A stretch of DNA of 40,926 nt from Teichococcus vastitatis. GTDB lineage: Bacteria; Pseudomonadota; Alphaproteobacteria; Acetobacterales; Acetobacteraceae. Location: contig NZ_QXGS01000025.1 in NCBI RefSeq assembly GCF_003604215.1, forward strand, positions 1-40,926, written 5' to 3'. This document shows positions 16,007-24,921 of this stretch, piece after piece (the stretch's first letter is position 1; each line of letters opens with the position of its first letter). The notes under the pieces were generated by a model. The model saw nothing but the letters and a program-made list of their open reading frames with translations. It had not been told where the DNA came from and did not search any database. A program made the translations under genes and the position numbers.

Positions 16007-17593
16007 ATGACCGAACCCTGGCTGTTCATCCTGGGCATCGGCGAGGATGGCGTCGAGGGCCTTTCCCCCGCCGCCGCCGCCCTGCTGCGCACGGCCGGCG
16101 CGGTGTTCGGCGGCCGCCGCCACCTGGCCCTGGCCGCGCCGCTGATCGCTGGTGAGGCGCATCCCTGGCCCAGCCCGATGGCGGGAGCATACCCGGCCCT
16201 GCTGGCGCGGCGCGGCCGGCCCACCGCCGTGCTGGCCTCGGGCGACCCGTTCTGCTTCGGCATCGGCGCGGTGCTGGCGCCGCAGGTGCCGCCGGGCGAG
16301 TTCCTGTGCATCCCGGCGCCCTCGGCCTTTGCCCTGGCATGTGCCCGCCTCGGCTGGGCGGCGCAGGATTGCGCCACCCTCTCCTTCTGCGGCCGGCCGC
16401 TGGAGCCGGTCCTGCCGCTGCTGCAGCCGGGCGCGCGCATCCTGGCACTGTCCGCCGACGCCGCGACGCCCGCCGCCGTGGCGGCCCTGCTGACGCGGCA
16501 CGGCTTCGGCGGGTCCCGCCTGCACCTGCTGGATGCGCTGGGCGGCCCGCGCGAGCGGCTGCGCGCCGCCGCTGCCAGGAGTTTCGCGCTGGAGGCCGGG
16601 CCGCTGAACCTGTTGGGCATCGAGGTGGTGGCCGGCCCGGAGGCGCGGGTGCTGCCGCTGGCCCCCGGCCTGCCCGAGGCGCTGTTCGAGCAGGATGGCC
16701 AGATCACCAAGCGCGAGGTGCGCGCCGTCACCCTTGCCGCCCTTGCGCCGCGCCAGGGCGAGTTGTTGTGGGATGTTGGCTGCGGTTCCGGCTCGGTGGC
16801 GATCGAGTGGCTGCTGCGTCACCCCTCGATGCGTGCGGTCGGGCTGGAGCCCCGTGCCGACCGCGCCGCCCGCGCAGCCCGCAACGCGCTGTCGCTGGGG
16901 GTCCCGGGCCTGCGCATCGTGGAGGCCGCGGCGCCGGACGGCTTCGGCGGGCTGCCCGCACCGGATGCGGTGTTTCTCGGCGGCGGCGCCGGCCAGCCCG
17001 GCCTGGTGGAAGCGGCCTGGGCGGCGCTGCGCCCCGGCGGGCGGCTGGTGGCCAACGCGGTGACGCTGGAAACCGAGGCGATTCTGATCGCCGCCCGCCA
17101 GCGCTGGGGCGGTAGCCTGACGCGGATCGGGGTGGAGCGGCTGGATGCGGTCGGCACGATGCATGGCTACCGTCCGCTGATGACGGTGACGCAATATGCC
17201 GTGGAGAAGCCCGCCGATCCGCGTTCCGCCGCGCTGGCCGGGATCGGTGCCCGCCCGTCCGCCAGCGCCACCGACATCGTGGCCCTGCTCCGCAGCGCCG
17301 AGGCGCTGTCCGGCCATCGCATCGCCCGCCTGATGGCGCCCGATTTTCGCCGCGGCCTGCCCGCCCTGGCGGAAGCGGCATCGGTGCTGGGGCTGCCGCT
17401 CGGCTTTGTTGCGCGGGACGCCATCCTGGCGGCGCAACCCCGCTGCCCCACCCGCTCCGACGCCGCGCTGGAGGCCACCGGCATCGCCTCGGTGGCGGAG
17501 GGCTGCGCCCTGGCCGGCGGCGGCAGGCTGGTGCTGCCGCGCATCGACGGGCCGGGCGTCACCTGCGCCCTGGCCACGGACCACCCCGCATGA
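16007..17593 (+). CDS. cobL: Precorrin-6Y C5,15-methyltransferase (decarboxylating) fused to CobE
   Basis: CobL methylates C5 and C15 and removes the C12 acetate carboxylate of precorrin-6B, giving precorrin-8X. The 528-residue product is about 120 residues longer than a usual CobL. Domains: CbiE-type C5 methylase (about 1-205; [27 protein letters not shown]), CbiT-type methylase (about 215-405; [15 protein letters not shown] from Trp255), and a CobE/CbiG-C domain (about 411-528; [36 protein letters not shown]). CobE's exact role is not settled; it resembles the C-terminal part of CbiG. The ATG at 16007 begins a family-like N-terminus; there is no clear ribosome site. The stop overlaps cobM (ATGA). 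A true fusion seems likely because the reading frame is unbroken. Confidence 0.95.
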   Translation: MTEPWLFILGIGEDGVEGLSPAAAALLRTAGAVFGGRRHLALAAPLIAGEAHPWPSPMAGAYPALLARRGRPTAVLASGDPFCFGIGAVLAPQVPPGEFLCIPAPSAFALACARLGWAAQDCATLSFCGRPLEPVLPLLQPGARILALSADAATPAAVAALLTRHGFGGSRLHLLDALGGPRERLRAAAARSFALEAGPLNLLGIEVVAGPEARVLPLAPGLPEALFEQDGQITKREVRAVTLAALAPRQGELLWDVGCGSGSVAIEWLLRHPSMRAVGLEPRADRAARAARNALSLGVPGLRIVEAAAPDGFGGLPAPDAVFLGGGAGQPGLVEAAWAALRPGGRLVANAVTLETEAILIAARQRWGGSLTRIGVERLDAVGTMHGYRPLMTVTQYAVEKPADPRSAALAGIGARPSASATDIVALLRSAEALSGHRIARLMAPDFRRGLPALAEAASVLGLPLGFVARDAILAAQPRCPTRSDAALEATGIASVAEGCALAGGGRLVLPRIDGPGVTCALATDHPA

Positions 17594-18339
17594 CCGTGCA
17601 TTTCATCGGCGCCGGCCCCGGCGCGCCGGACCTCCTCACCCTGCGCGGCCGCGACCTGCTGGCCGCCTGCCCGGTCTGCCTCTACGCCGGCTCCATCGTG
17701 CCGGCGGAGATGCTGCGGCATTGCCGGCCGGATGCGCGGACGGTGGACACCGCCGGCCTCGACCTCGATGCCATCGAGGCGGAGTTCCGCCGCGCCCATG
17801 CCGCCGGACAGGACGTGGCGCGGCTGCATTCGGGGGACCTGTCGGTGTGGTCGGCGGTGGCCGAGCAGGTGCGGCGCCTCGATCGCCTCGGCATTCCCTG
17901 GAGCATGACGCCGGGCGTGCCCGCTTTCGCCGCCGCCGCCGCCGCGCTGGGGCGGGAACTGACGGTGCCGGCCCTGGCGCAGAGCGTGGTGCTGACCCGG
18001 GTGTCCGGCCGCGCCTCCCCGATGCCGCCGGGGGAAACGCTGGACGCGTTCGGCGCCACCGGCGCGACGCTGGCCATCCACCTGGCCATCCACGCGCTGC
18101 CCGGCATCGTCGCGGCGCTGCGGCCGCTGCAGGGCGCCGATTGCCCGGCCGCGGTGGTGGTGCGCGCGTCCTGGCCGGATGAGCGCGTGATCCGCGGCAC
18201 GCTCGGCGACATCGAGCACAGGCTGGCGGCCGAGCCGGCCGAACGCACCGCGCTGATCTTGGTGGGGCGGGCCCTGGATCCGGGCGCGTTCCGCGACAGC
18301 GCGCTGTACAGCGCCGATTACCGTCGGCGGTTCCGGTGA
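17590..18339 (+). CDS. cobM: Precorrin-4 C11-methyltransferase
   Basis: Methylates C11 of precorrin-4 to give precorrin-5. 249 residues of the tetrapyrrole methylase fold: [72 protein letters not shown], and [14 protein letters not shown] are typical of CobM/CbiF. The start overlaps the stop of the cobL-cobE fusion by 4 nt, so the two are coupled. The gene ends 5 nt from the end of cbiD, which reads the other way. Confidence 0.97.
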   Translation: MTVHFIGAGPGAPDLLTLRGRDLLAACPVCLYAGSIVPAEMLRHCRPDARTVDTAGLDLDAIEAEFRRAHAAGQDVARLHSGDLSVWSAVAEQVRRLDRLGIPWSMTPGVPAFAAAAAALGRELTVPALAQSVVLTRVSGRASPMPPGETLDAFGATGATLAIHLAIHALPGIVAALRPLQGADCPAAVVVRASWPDERVIRGTLGDIEHRLAAEPAERTALILVGRALDPGAFRDSALYSADYRRRFR

Positions 18340-18344
18340 GCGGC

Positions 18345-19478
18345 TCAGCCTTCCGCCGGACGCCCGGCCCGCGCCAGCAGCGTGCCGTCGCGGCCGAACA
18401 GTGCCACGTCGACCACCATGCCGCTGCCCTCCACCACCTGCTGCGCCACCTGCCGCGCCCGGCTGGCGACCACCTCGGGCAGCGCTACGCCATCCGCCGC
18501 CGCAAGGGCGAAGGCTTCCAGCGCGGTGTTGCCGGCGGCGATGCGGGCGGCCAGCGCCGCGCTGCCCCCGGCCTCCCGCGCCAGGACGGCCAGGGCGTCC
18601 AGGTCGACGCCGCCGCGCCGCGAATGCAGGTCCAGCCGGCCCTGCGCCAGCTTGCACAGCTTGGCCAACCCCCCCGCCACCGTGACGCGCGGCACCGGAT
18701 GCGCGCGCAGGTATTTCAGCATGCCGCCGACGAAATCGCCCATGTCGATCAGCGCCTGCTCCGGCAGCGCGTCCAGTTGCCGGATCGCTGCCTCGCTGGT
18801 GCTGCCGGTGGCGCCGGCCACGTGATCCAGCCCGGTGGCGCGCGCCACGTCGATGCCGCGGTGAATGGAATGGATCCAGGCGGCGCAGGAATACGGCACC
18901 ACCACCCCCGTGGTGCCCAGGATGGACAGCCCGCCGAGGATGCCGAGGCGGCCGTTCATGGTGCGCTCGGCGATGCGCGCGCCGCCGGGGATGCTGATCT
19001 CGACATGCGCGTCGGGCGCGGCGATCTCGGCCAGGGCGGCACGGATCATGGCGCGCGGGCCGGGATTGATGGCGGGCTCGCCCACCGGCAGCGGCAGGCC
19101 GGGCAGGGTCACGGTACCGACCCCCTCGCCAGCGGCGAACACCACGCCGGAGCCGGGCGGCAGGCGCCGCACCGTGGCACGCACCAGCGCCCCGTGGGTG
19201 ACGTCGGGATCGTCGCCGGCGTCCTTCATCACGGCGGCCATGGCGACGCCACCCGGCAGCAGGGCGTGCTCGGCCAGGGCAAAGGCGGGCTGCTCGCCGC
19301 GCGGCAGGGTGATGCACACAGGATCGGGGAAGCCCTGGCCGCACAGCGCGGCAAAACCCGCCTTGGCCGCCGCCGTGGCGCAGGCGCCGGTGGTCCAGCC
19401 CCGGCGCAACGGTTCGTCCGAGGGTCCTTTCTGCTGGGGGCCCCGGGGGTGTTCCTGGTGTTGCACGCCCGCAGCCAT
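18345..19478 (-). CDS. cbiD: CbiD-type (cobalt-)precorrin-5B C1-methyltransferase
   Basis: 377 residues. After a variable 26-residue lead comes LRRGWTTGACATAAAKAGF, the CbiD signature, then ITLPRG, MAAVMKDAGDDPDVTHGA, AINPGPRAMI, RTMNGRLGILGGLSILGTTGVVVPYSCAAW and MGDFVGGMLKYL. In the anaerobic route CbiD adds the C1 methyl group after CbiG has removed the two-carbon fragment. Here it sits in an aerobic (CobG, CobN) gene set where CobF would be expected, and no cobF is in the window. The ATG at 19478 has AAGGGAG about 5 nt upstream. It lies antisense between cobM (5 nt away) and cobA (38-nt divergent gap). Confidence 0.95.
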   Translation of the reverse strand: MAAGVQHQEHPRGPQQKGPSDEPLRRGWTTGACATAAAKAGFAALCGQGFPDPVCITLPRGEQPAFALAEHALLPGGVAMAAVMKDAGDDPDVTHGALVRATVRRLPPGSGVVFAAGEGVGTVTLPGLPLPVGEPAINPGPRAMIRAALAEIAAPDAHVEISIPGGARIAERTMNGRLGILGGLSILGTTGVVVPYSCAAWIHSIHRGIDVARATGLDHVAGATGSTSEAAIRQLDALPEQALIDMGDFVGGMLKYLRAHPVPRVTVAGGLAKLCKLAQGRLDLHSRRGGVDLDALAVLAREAGGSAALAARIAAGNTALEAFALAAADGVALPEVVASRARQVAQQVVEGSGMVVDVALFGRDGTLLARAGRPAEG

Positions 19479-19516
19479 ATCGCTCCCTTACGCCGCTGTC
19501 ATGCGGGAGGCGGGCG

Positions 19517-20365
19517 GTGAACCGCCTGATGATGCTGGAAGCGCTGCTCGGCCGCCGTGCGCCGGTGCTGGCGCCGGGGCATGTCTGGCTGGTCGGGGCC
19601 GGTCCGGGCGATCCCGGCCAGCTGACCCTGGACGCCGTGGCCGCCATCGCTCAGGCGGAAACGCTGGTGCATGACGAGCTGGTGGATTCGCGCATCCTGG
19701 CGCTGGCGCCCGACGGCGCCGAGCGGGTCTACATGGGCAAGCGCGGCGGCCGCCCCTCGGCGCGGCAGGCCGACATCATCGCGGCGCTGCTGCGCGAGGC
19801 GCGGCTGGGCCGCCGCGTGGTGCGGCTGAAGGGCGGCGATCCCTTTGTGTTCGGCCGCGGCGCGGAAGAAGCGCTGGCGCTGGCCGAGGCCGGCATCCCC
19901 TGCCGCATCGTGCCTGGCCTGACGGCAGGGCTGGCCGGGCTGGCGGCGGCCGGCATCCCGGCCACGCAGCGCGGCGTGAACCAGGCGGTGGTGCTGGCCA
20001 CCGGCCACGCGGCCGCCGGGGCCGAGGATGCGCTGGACTGGGCGGCCATGGCGCGGCTCGGCCAGCCCATCGTGCTGTACATGGCGATGCGCCGCCTGCC
20101 GGAGGTGGTGGCGGCGCTGCTGCGGGCCGGCTTGCCGCCCGGCACCCCGGCGGCGGCGGTGGCCGAGGCGACGACGCCGCGCCAGCGCAGCGTGGTGTCG
20201 ACGCTGGCCGGAATCGTGCAGGCGGTGCGGCAGGCCGGGCTGGCGGCGCCGGCGGTGGTGGCCATCGGCGGCATCGTCGATGCGGCGGCGGCGCTGAATC
20301 GGCCGGCGCACCGGCCGATGGCCGGGGCACCGACGCTGCCCGGCGATTCGCACCAGGAGCCGTGA
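19517..20365 (+). CDS. cobA: Uroporphyrinogen-III C2,7-methyltransferase (SUMT)
   Basis: Uses two S-adenosylmethionines to make precorrin-2 from uroporphyrinogen III, the branch point toward cobalamin and siroheme. 282 residues: VWLVGAGPGDPGQLTLDAV, ETLVHDELVDSRIL, KRGGRPSARQADI, VVRLKGGDPFVFGRGAEE, VPGLTAGLAGLAAAGIPATQRG and LYMAMRRLPEV match the family. It lacks the oxidase/chelatase domain of CysG. The start is GTG at 19517 with GGGAGG 6 nt upstream. It diverges from cbiD across 38 nt and converges on the exported-protein pair. The last 20 residues are variable. Confidence 0.96.
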   Translation: MNRLMMLEALLGRRAPVLAPGHVWLVGAGPGDPGQLTLDAVAAIAQAETLVHDELVDSRILALAPDGAERVYMGKRGGRPSARQADIIAALLREARLGRRVVRLKGGDPFVFGRGAEEALALAEAGIPCRIVPGLTAGLAGLAAAGIPATQRGVNQAVVLATGHAAAGAEDALDWAAMARLGQPIVLYMAMRRLPEVVAALLRAGLPPGTPAAAVAEATTPRQRSVVSTLAGIVQAVRQAGLAAPAVVAIGGIVDAAAALNRPAHRPMAGAPTLPGDSHQEP

Positions 20366-20375
20366 GGCGCCGGGG

Positions 20376-20398
20376 CCGGGGCCGGACCTTGGCCCCGG
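20376..20398. terminator. Hairpin between convergent cobA and the exported-protein genes
   Basis: An 8-bp perfect stem (20376-20383 with 20391-20398) and 7-nt loop fill most of the 40-nt gap between two convergent genes. No U-run on either strand. A copy of the left arm at 20370-20377 allows an alternative pairing. Its position suggests a shared 3'-end structure. Confidence 0.4.
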
Positions 20399-20405
20399 GC
20401 GGCAC

Positions 20406-20978
20406 TCAGCGGGCGCGGCGGGCAGGCGCGGTGCGGGCCGGCTTGGTCACCGGGTGCGCCGAGGTGGCGGCCGGCGTCACCACCGGCCGCGCGGGCTGCG
20501 CCACGGCCGGAACGGCAGCGGCGGCGGTGGCCGGCGTTCCGGCCTCGACCCGGGCGTTGACCTTCACCGAGGTGGAGCCGGGCAGCAGCCGGATCACGAA
20601 GCTGTCCTCCCCAGCGAAGCCTGCGTCAGGGGTGTAGTCGATGCGGGTCCAGTCGCCGACGCTTTGCACGCGCACGCGGCCATGCGCGGCCCGGCTGGTC
20701 AGCAGCCCGGCGTCGAACGGCTCCGGTCCCGGCCGGGACACGCGCAGGCCGCACCAGCCGCCATCATTGCCGACGGTCATCGGCACCTCGGTCTGCTGCG
20801 CGTCCACCAGCCGCGGATTGTCCGGCACGGTGCAGCTCTTGGCCGCGCCGATCATGTCGGCGGCATAGATCGGGCGGGTGGACTGGCTCAGCGGGGCGTC
20901 GTTCTTGGCGCAGGCGGCAAGCGCCGCCGGCGCGAGCAGCGCCAGCCAGAAGCCGGCGCGGCGGACAGGGAGGGGCAT
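20406..20978 (-). CDS. Putative lipoprotein with Ig/cadherin-like segment
   Basis: 190 residues. The N-terminus is a short basic start, a hydrophobic stretch and a Leu-Ala-Ala-Cys lipobox near residues 20-23, so it should be lipid-anchored. Residues about 60-145 contain GGWCGLRVSR and YTPDAGFAGEDSFVIRLLPG, a strand pattern like bacterial Ig/cadherin-like repeats. The last 45 residues are Ala/Pro/Thr-rich and basic, a likely disordered tail. Function unknown. The ATG shares a base with the stop of the upstream gene (TGATG), so the two exported proteins are probably made together. It lies between cobA and cobB but shows no corrinoid-binding feature I recognise. Confidence 0.75.
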   Translation of the reverse strand: MPLPVRRAGFWLALLAPAALAACAKNDAPLSQSTRPIYAADMIGAAKSCTVPDNPRLVDAQQTEVPMTVGNDGGWCGLRVSRPGPEPFDAGLLTSRAAHGRVRVQSVGDWTRIDYTPDAGFAGEDSFVIRLLPGSTSVKVNARVEAGTPATAAAAVPAVAQPARPVVTPAATSAHPVTKPARTAPARRAR

Positions 20979-21547
20979 CAGCGGGAAGCTCTCCGGGTGG
21001 TGCGGGCGGGCGCGGCGGCCGATGCGGAAGCGCTGGAAACGCAGGCGCCGACGGATGCCGGGATCAGGTCCTTGGCAGCGGCATAGGGCGCCAGCTCGGC
21101 CCCGGACGGCAGCGCCATCACTTCCTTGAACAGAGCGGCGTTGCGGGCGCAGAAATCGGCGCCGATGCGGTTCGCCTCCTGGGCGCGGGCATTGGCCAGG
21201 TTGGTGATGAAGGTGTCGTTGGCGCGCTGCCCGGCGCGGCGGTCGCGCGCCGTGAAATGCCGGATCACCGCCATGTCATTGGCGCTGAGCTGCGACTGGA
21301 AGCGGCGGATGAAGTCGTTGTAGGGCTGCTCCGTGTCGCAGGTGGTGGCCACCACCATCAGCTCGGTCTTCAGCGCCGAAAGCTCGAACATGCGCTGCTG
21401 CTCCTCGCTAGGGCAGCGGAACGGCGTCGCCATGGCGCCGGAAGAAGCGCACAGCGTGCCCGCCGCCAGCAGGCCGGCCAGGACGCGGCGCAGCAGCGGG
21501 GTGGCGGGCCGGGCGGGATGCGTCTGCGGAAGGTGGCGCTGAACCAT
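20978..21547 (-). CDS. Exported protein of unknown function
   Basis: 189 residues. A basic N-terminus and hydrophobic stretch (RRVLAGLLAAGTLCASSGAMA, cleavage probably after the Ala-Met-Ala) indicate secretion to the periplasm. The mature part starts TPFRCPSEEQQRMFELSALKTELMVVATTCD and appears mostly helical with three or four cysteines (after FR, in TTCD, in DFCARN, in GACVSS), which could form disulfides. A long segment QPYNDFIRRFQSQLSANDMAVIRHF is amphipathic. The tail is Ala/Ser/Arg-rich. I recognise no family. I start at 21547, where GGAGAAGAGAAGGG stands just upstream; the open frame runs further upstream but lacks a signal there. Stop and next start overlap (TGATG). Confidence 0.75.
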   Translation of the reverse strand: MVQRHLPQTHPARPATPLLRRVLAGLLAAGTLCASSGAMATPFRCPSEEQQRMFELSALKTELMVVATTCDTEQPYNDFIRRFQSQLSANDMAVIRHFTARDRRAGQRANDTFITNLANARAQEANRIGADFCARNAALFKEVMALPSGAELAPYAAAKDLIPASVGACVSSASASAAAPARTTRRASR

Positions 21548-21801
21548 GCCCTTCTCTTCTCCAATCGATGAGGCCGGCGGGTCGGAGCGCAGCCGGCGGT
21601 GCGTCGCCCTTGGAACTGGCCATGGCCAACCCAGGGGAGGCTGTGAATACCGCGCCGCGCCCCGCCAGAGCAAGCAGGACCATACGGTTTCGCGCGATTC
21701 TGCTTTGCAACAAATCAACCCTTTATCCTGGATTGCTGAAGCGTCATGTGCAGTCGGCGGCATGGGTCGGCGCGGCCGGGCGAACGTGCTAAGCGGCCCG
21801 C
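21548..21801. promoter_or_regulatory. Divergent intergenic region before cobB and the exported pair
   Basis: 254 nt with no gene. The stretch at about 21695-21740 is clearly less GC-rich than its surroundings (TTTGCAACAAATCAACCC is inside it) and is the best place for promoters in both directions. I could not settle on hexamers. No riboswitch core is visible, so cobB-cobT-cobS are probably not under a second cobalamin riboswitch. Confidence 0.4.
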
Positions 21802-23151
21802 ATGGATCCGGTCCAGCCCCCCGCCGCGCCGCCCCCCGCCCTGGTGGTCGGCGCCCCGCGCTCCGGCGCCGGCAAGAGCACGCTGACCCTGGCCCTGCTG
21901 GCCGCGCTGCGCCGCCGCGGCGTGCGGGTCGGCGCGGCCAAATCGGGGCCCGATTACATCGATCCCGCCTTTCATGCCGCAGCCTGTGGCCGGCCCAGCC
22001 CGAATCTCGACAGCTGGGCCATGCCACCCCCGCGGCTCGGCGCCGCCGCCGCCGCCGCGGCCGAGGGCTGCGAGCTGCTGCTGGTGGAATCCGCGATGGG
22101 GCTGTTCGACGGCGCCGGCACGGAGCCGGGACGCCAGGGTAGCGCCGCGGATCTGGCCGCCCGCTTCGGCTGGCCGGTGCTGCTGCTGCTCGATGCCTCG
22201 GGTCAGTCGCAATCGGCGGCGGCGGTGGCGCGCGGCTTCGCCACCCACCATCCGGCGGTGCGGATCGCCGGGGTGGTGCTGAACCGGGTGGCCAGCGAGC
22301 GGCACCGGCGCGGCGCCGCCGAGGCGATCGCCGCCACCGGCCTGCCGGTCTGGGGCGCGCTGCCGCGCGACGCCGCCATTGCCCTGCCGGAGCGGCATCT
22401 GGGCCTGGTGCAGGCGCGCGAGCTGGGCACGCTGCCGGCGCTGCTCGACCGGCTGGCGGCGCTGGCCGAATCGCATCTCGACCTCAACGCCATCCAGGCC
22501 GCCGCGGCGGCTTCCGGGACGCCCGCGCGCCCCAGCCCGGGTCCGGCGCTGCCGCCGCCCGGCCAACGCGTCGCCGTGGCCGAGGATGCCGCCTTCTCGT
22601 TCCTTTATCCGCACCTGCTGGCCGGCTGGCACGCGGCGGGCGCCACGCTTCACCGCTTTTCGCCGCTGGCCGACGAGCCACCGCCAGAGGGCTGCGATGC
22701 CTGCTGGCTGCCCGGCGGCTACCCCGAACTGCATGCCGGCCGGCTGGCCGTTGCCGGCGGTTTCCTGGATGGGCTGCGCCGCTTCGCTGCCACACGGCCG
22801 GTGCATGGCGAGTGCGGCGGCTTCATGGTGCTGGGCCAGGGGCTGGAGGATGCCGGAGGGGTCCGCCACCCGATGGCGGGGCTGCTGGGCCACGCCACCA
22901 GCTTCGCGCGCCGGCGCATGCAGCTCGGCTATCGCGAGGCGCGCCTGCTGGCCGACGGCGTGCTGGGCCGGGCGGGGCAGGTGCTGCGCGGCCATGAATT
23001 CCATTACGCCAGCATCAGCGATCCCGGCGGCGACCTGCCCCTGGCCGAGCTGCGCGATGCGGCGGGCACGGCGCTCGGCCCGGCCGGTGGCCGGCGCGGC
23101 CCGGTCAGCGGCAGCTTCTTCCACGCCATCGCGCTGCAGGATCCCTCATGA
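21802..23151 (+). CDS. cobB: Hydrogenobyrinic acid a,c-diamide synthase
   Basis: Glutamine- and ATP-dependent amidation of the a and c acetates of hydrogenobyrinate, giving the CobN substrate. 449 residues. The N-terminal synthetase domain has GAPRSGAGKS at 17-26, then KSGPDYIDPAFH and ESAMGLFDG, which are CobB/CbiA hallmarks. The C-terminal amidotransferase domain has LPGGYPELHA and the nucleophile Cys338 in HGECGGFMVLG, with GHEFHYAS near the end. The ATG at 21802 has no strong ribosome site. The stop overlaps the cobT start by 4 nt. Similar to but distinct from cobQ at the other end of the locus. Confidence 0.96.
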   Translation: MDPVQPPAAPPPALVVGAPRSGAGKSTLTLALLAALRRRGVRVGAAKSGPDYIDPAFHAAACGRPSPNLDSWAMPPPRLGAAAAAAAEGCELLLVESAMGLFDGAGTEPGRQGSAADLAARFGWPVLLLLDASGQSQSAAAVARGFATHHPAVRIAGVVLNRVASERHRRGAAEAIAATGLPVWGALPRDAAIALPERHLGLVQARELGTLPALLDRLAALAESHLDLNAIQAAAAASGTPARPSPGPALPPPGQRVAVAEDAAFSFLYPHLLAGWHAAGATLHRFSPLADEPPPEGCDACWLPGGYPELHAGRLAVAGGFLDGLRRFAATRPVHGECGGFMVLGQGLEDAGGVRHPMAGLLGHATSFARRRMQLGYREARLLADGVLGRAGQVLRGHEFHYASISDPGGDLPLAELRDAAGTALGPAGGRRGPVSGSFFHAIALQDPS

Positions 23152-24161
23152 CCCTCTTTCCGACCCTGGCCAGCCTGCGCGCCGCCGCCTGCCACCCGCC
23201 GCAGGGCGACGCTGCCGCGGCGGCGGCGGCCGAGGCGCGGCAGGCCGTGCTGACCAAGCCGCCCGGCAGCCTGGGCCGGCTGGAGGAGCTGGTGGCCTGG
23301 CTGGCGCGCTGGCAGCGGCGCCCGGCGCCCCGCCTGCAACGGGTGCAGGTGCTGGTGTTCGCCGGCAATCATGGCGTCACGGCGCAGGGCGTTTCGCCCT
23401 ATCCGGCGGCGGTGACGGCCCAGATGGCGGATAATTTCGCCGCCGGCGGCGGCGCCATCAACGCCCTGGCCGCAGCCTCCGGCGCGGCGCTGCGGGTGGT
23501 GCCGCTGCGGCTCGACTGCCCCACCGCCGACTTCACCACCGCCCCGGCCATGACCGAGGCCGAGTTCCTCGACGCCGTGCAACAGGGTGGCGCCGCGGTG
23601 CCGGAGGGCTGCGACCTGCTCTGCCTGGGCGAGATGGGCATCGGCAACACCACCGCCGGGGCAGCGCTGGCGGCGGCGCTGTTCGGTGGCACCGGCTGGG
23701 CCGGGCGCGGCACCGGGCTCGATGCGGCAGGCGTGGCGCGCAAGGAGGCGGTGGTACGGGCCGCGCTGGCCCGCCACGCTGCCGCGCTGGACGACCCGCT
23801 GGAGGTGGCGCGGCGCCTGGGCGGCTTCGAGCTGGCGGCGATCCTCGGCGCCACCCTGGCGGCGCGGCGGCGTGGCGTGCCGGTGCTGCTGGACGGCTTC
23901 ACCGCCACCGCCGCCGTGGCCCCGCTGGCGCTGCTGGCGCCGGACGGGCTGGAACACGCGCAGGCAGCGCACCTGTCGGCCGAGGCGGGCCACCGCCGGC
24001 TGCTAACGGCGCTGGACATGACGCCGCTGCTGGATCTCGGCCTGCGACTCGGCGAAGCTTCGGGCGCGGCGCTCGCGGTGCCGCTGCTGCGGGCGGCGCT
24101 GGCCTGCCACGCCGGCATGGCCAGCTTCGCCGAGGCGGGCGTGGCAGGCCGCGCCGCGTGA
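23148..24161 (+). CDS. cobT: Nicotinate-nucleotide--dimethylbenzimidazole phosphoribosyltransferase
   Basis: Forms alpha-ribazole phosphate from nicotinate mononucleotide and 5,6-dimethylbenzimidazole for the lower ligand (CobT in Salmonella, CobU in Pseudomonas denitrificans). 337 residues. [54 protein letters not shown] and [11 protein letters not shown] are family motifs; the catalytic base is expected at Glu329 (FAEAGV). It is not the unrelated CobT subunit of cobaltochelatase. It overlaps cobB by 4 nt and cobS follows after 7 nt. Confidence 0.96.
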   Translation: MTLFPTLASLRAAACHPPQGDAAAAAAAEARQAVLTKPPGSLGRLEELVAWLARWQRRPAPRLQRVQVLVFAGNHGVTAQGVSPYPAAVTAQMADNFAAGGGAINALAAASGAALRVVPLRLDCPTADFTTAPAMTEAEFLDAVQQGGAAVPEGCDLLCLGEMGIGNTTAGAALAAALFGGTGWAGRGTGLDAAGVARKEAVVRAALARHAAALDDPLEVARRLGGFELAAILGATLAARRRGVPVLLDGFTATAAVAPLALLAPDGLEHAQAAHLSAEAGHRRLLTALDMTPLLDLGLRLGEASGAALAVPLLRAALACHAGMASFAEAGVAGRAA

Positions 24162-24168
24162 GGAAGGC

Positions 24169-24921
24169 TTGAACCTCGGCGGCCGCTTGGCGGAGATCGG
24201 CGCCGCCTTCGGCCTGCTGACCCGCTTCCCGGTGGGCTGGATGCCGACGCCGCGGGATCCTGCCGGCTATGCCCGGGCTGCCTGGGCCTGGCCCCTGGCC
24301 GGGGCGGCGCTGGGCGCGCTGGCCGGCGCGATCCAGGCGGGCCTTCTGGAACTGGGCCTGCCGCCTGCCCTGGCTGCTTTCTGGGCCCTGGCCGCGCTGC
24401 TTCTGGCCAGCGGCGCGCTGCACGAGGACGGCCTCGCCGACACTGCGGACGGCTTCGGCGGCGGGCGTGGACGGGAACGCAAGCTGGCGATCATGCGGGA
24501 CAGCCGGATCGGCAGCTACGGCGCCGCGTCGTTGATCCTGTCACTGGGGTTGCGCGGCACCGCCCTCGCGGCGCTGTCCGCGCCCTGGCTCATGCTGCCG
24601 GCCGCGGCGGCGCTGGCGCGGCTGGCCATGCTGGTGCCGCTGCTGCTGCTGCCCCCGGCGCGGCCGGACGGGCTGGGGGCGGGTCTGGGCCGGCCCGGCC
24701 CGTTGCCGGCCCTGGCGGCGCTGCTGGTCGGGGGCGGGCTGGCGCTGGTGCTGCTGCCTGCGGGGCAGGCCGTGCCGGCACTGGCGGCGGCGCTGGGCGC
24801 GGGGCTGGCCATGAGCGTCCTGGCGCGCCGGCAGATCGGCGGCCACACCGGGGACGTGCTGGGCGCCACCGCCGTGCTGGCCGAATGCGCCGCGCTGACG
24901 GCCCTCAGCCTGCCGGGCTGA
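24169..24921 (+). CDS. cobS: Adenosylcobinamide-GDP ribazoletransferase (cobalamin synthase)
   Basis: Integral membrane enzyme that joins AdoCbi-GDP and alpha-ribazole (or its phosphate), completing cobalamin (CobV in Pseudomonas denitrificans). 250 residues with several hydrophobic helices. The conserved acidic motif [15 protein letters not shown] begins at His85 and is followed by [15 protein letters not shown]. The start is TTG at 24169 directly after AGGAAGG (24161-24167), a rather tight spacing; no other start gives the family N-terminus [10 protein letters not shown]. Third gene of the cobB-cobT-cobS run. Its last 17 nt overlap the end of the opposite-strand phosphatase gene. Confidence 0.94.
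   Translation: MNLGGRLAEIGAAFGLLTRFPVGWMPTPRDPAGYARAAWAWPLAGAALGALAGAIQAGLLELGLPPALAAFWALAALLLASGALHEDGLADTADGFGGGRGRERKLAIMRDSRIGSYGAASLILSLGLRGTALAALSAPWLMLPAAAALARLAMLVPLLLLPPARPDGLGAGLGRPGPLPALAALLVGGGLALVLLPAGQAVPALAAALGAGLAMSVLARRQIGGHTGDVLGATAVLAECAALTALSLPG

Noticed and set aside
15983-17584. 533-codon minus-strand open frame opposite cobL-cobE
   Set aside because: Low-complexity Gln/Arg/Gly content and no motif; the plus strand carries the complete CobL and CobE patterns.
19501-19510. ATG at 19501 as the cobA start
   Set aside because: It is out of frame with cobA; the bases instead supply the GGGAGG ribosome site for the GTG at 19517.
21548-21801. A second cobalamin riboswitch before cobB
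   Set aside because: No B12 box, GCCACTG or GGGAA core blocks are present on either strand.
23148-24161. CobT as the cobaltochelatase subunit
   Set aside because: The sequence has the phosphoribosyltransferase motifs; it shares only the gene name with the chelatase subunit CobT of Pseudomonas denitrificans.
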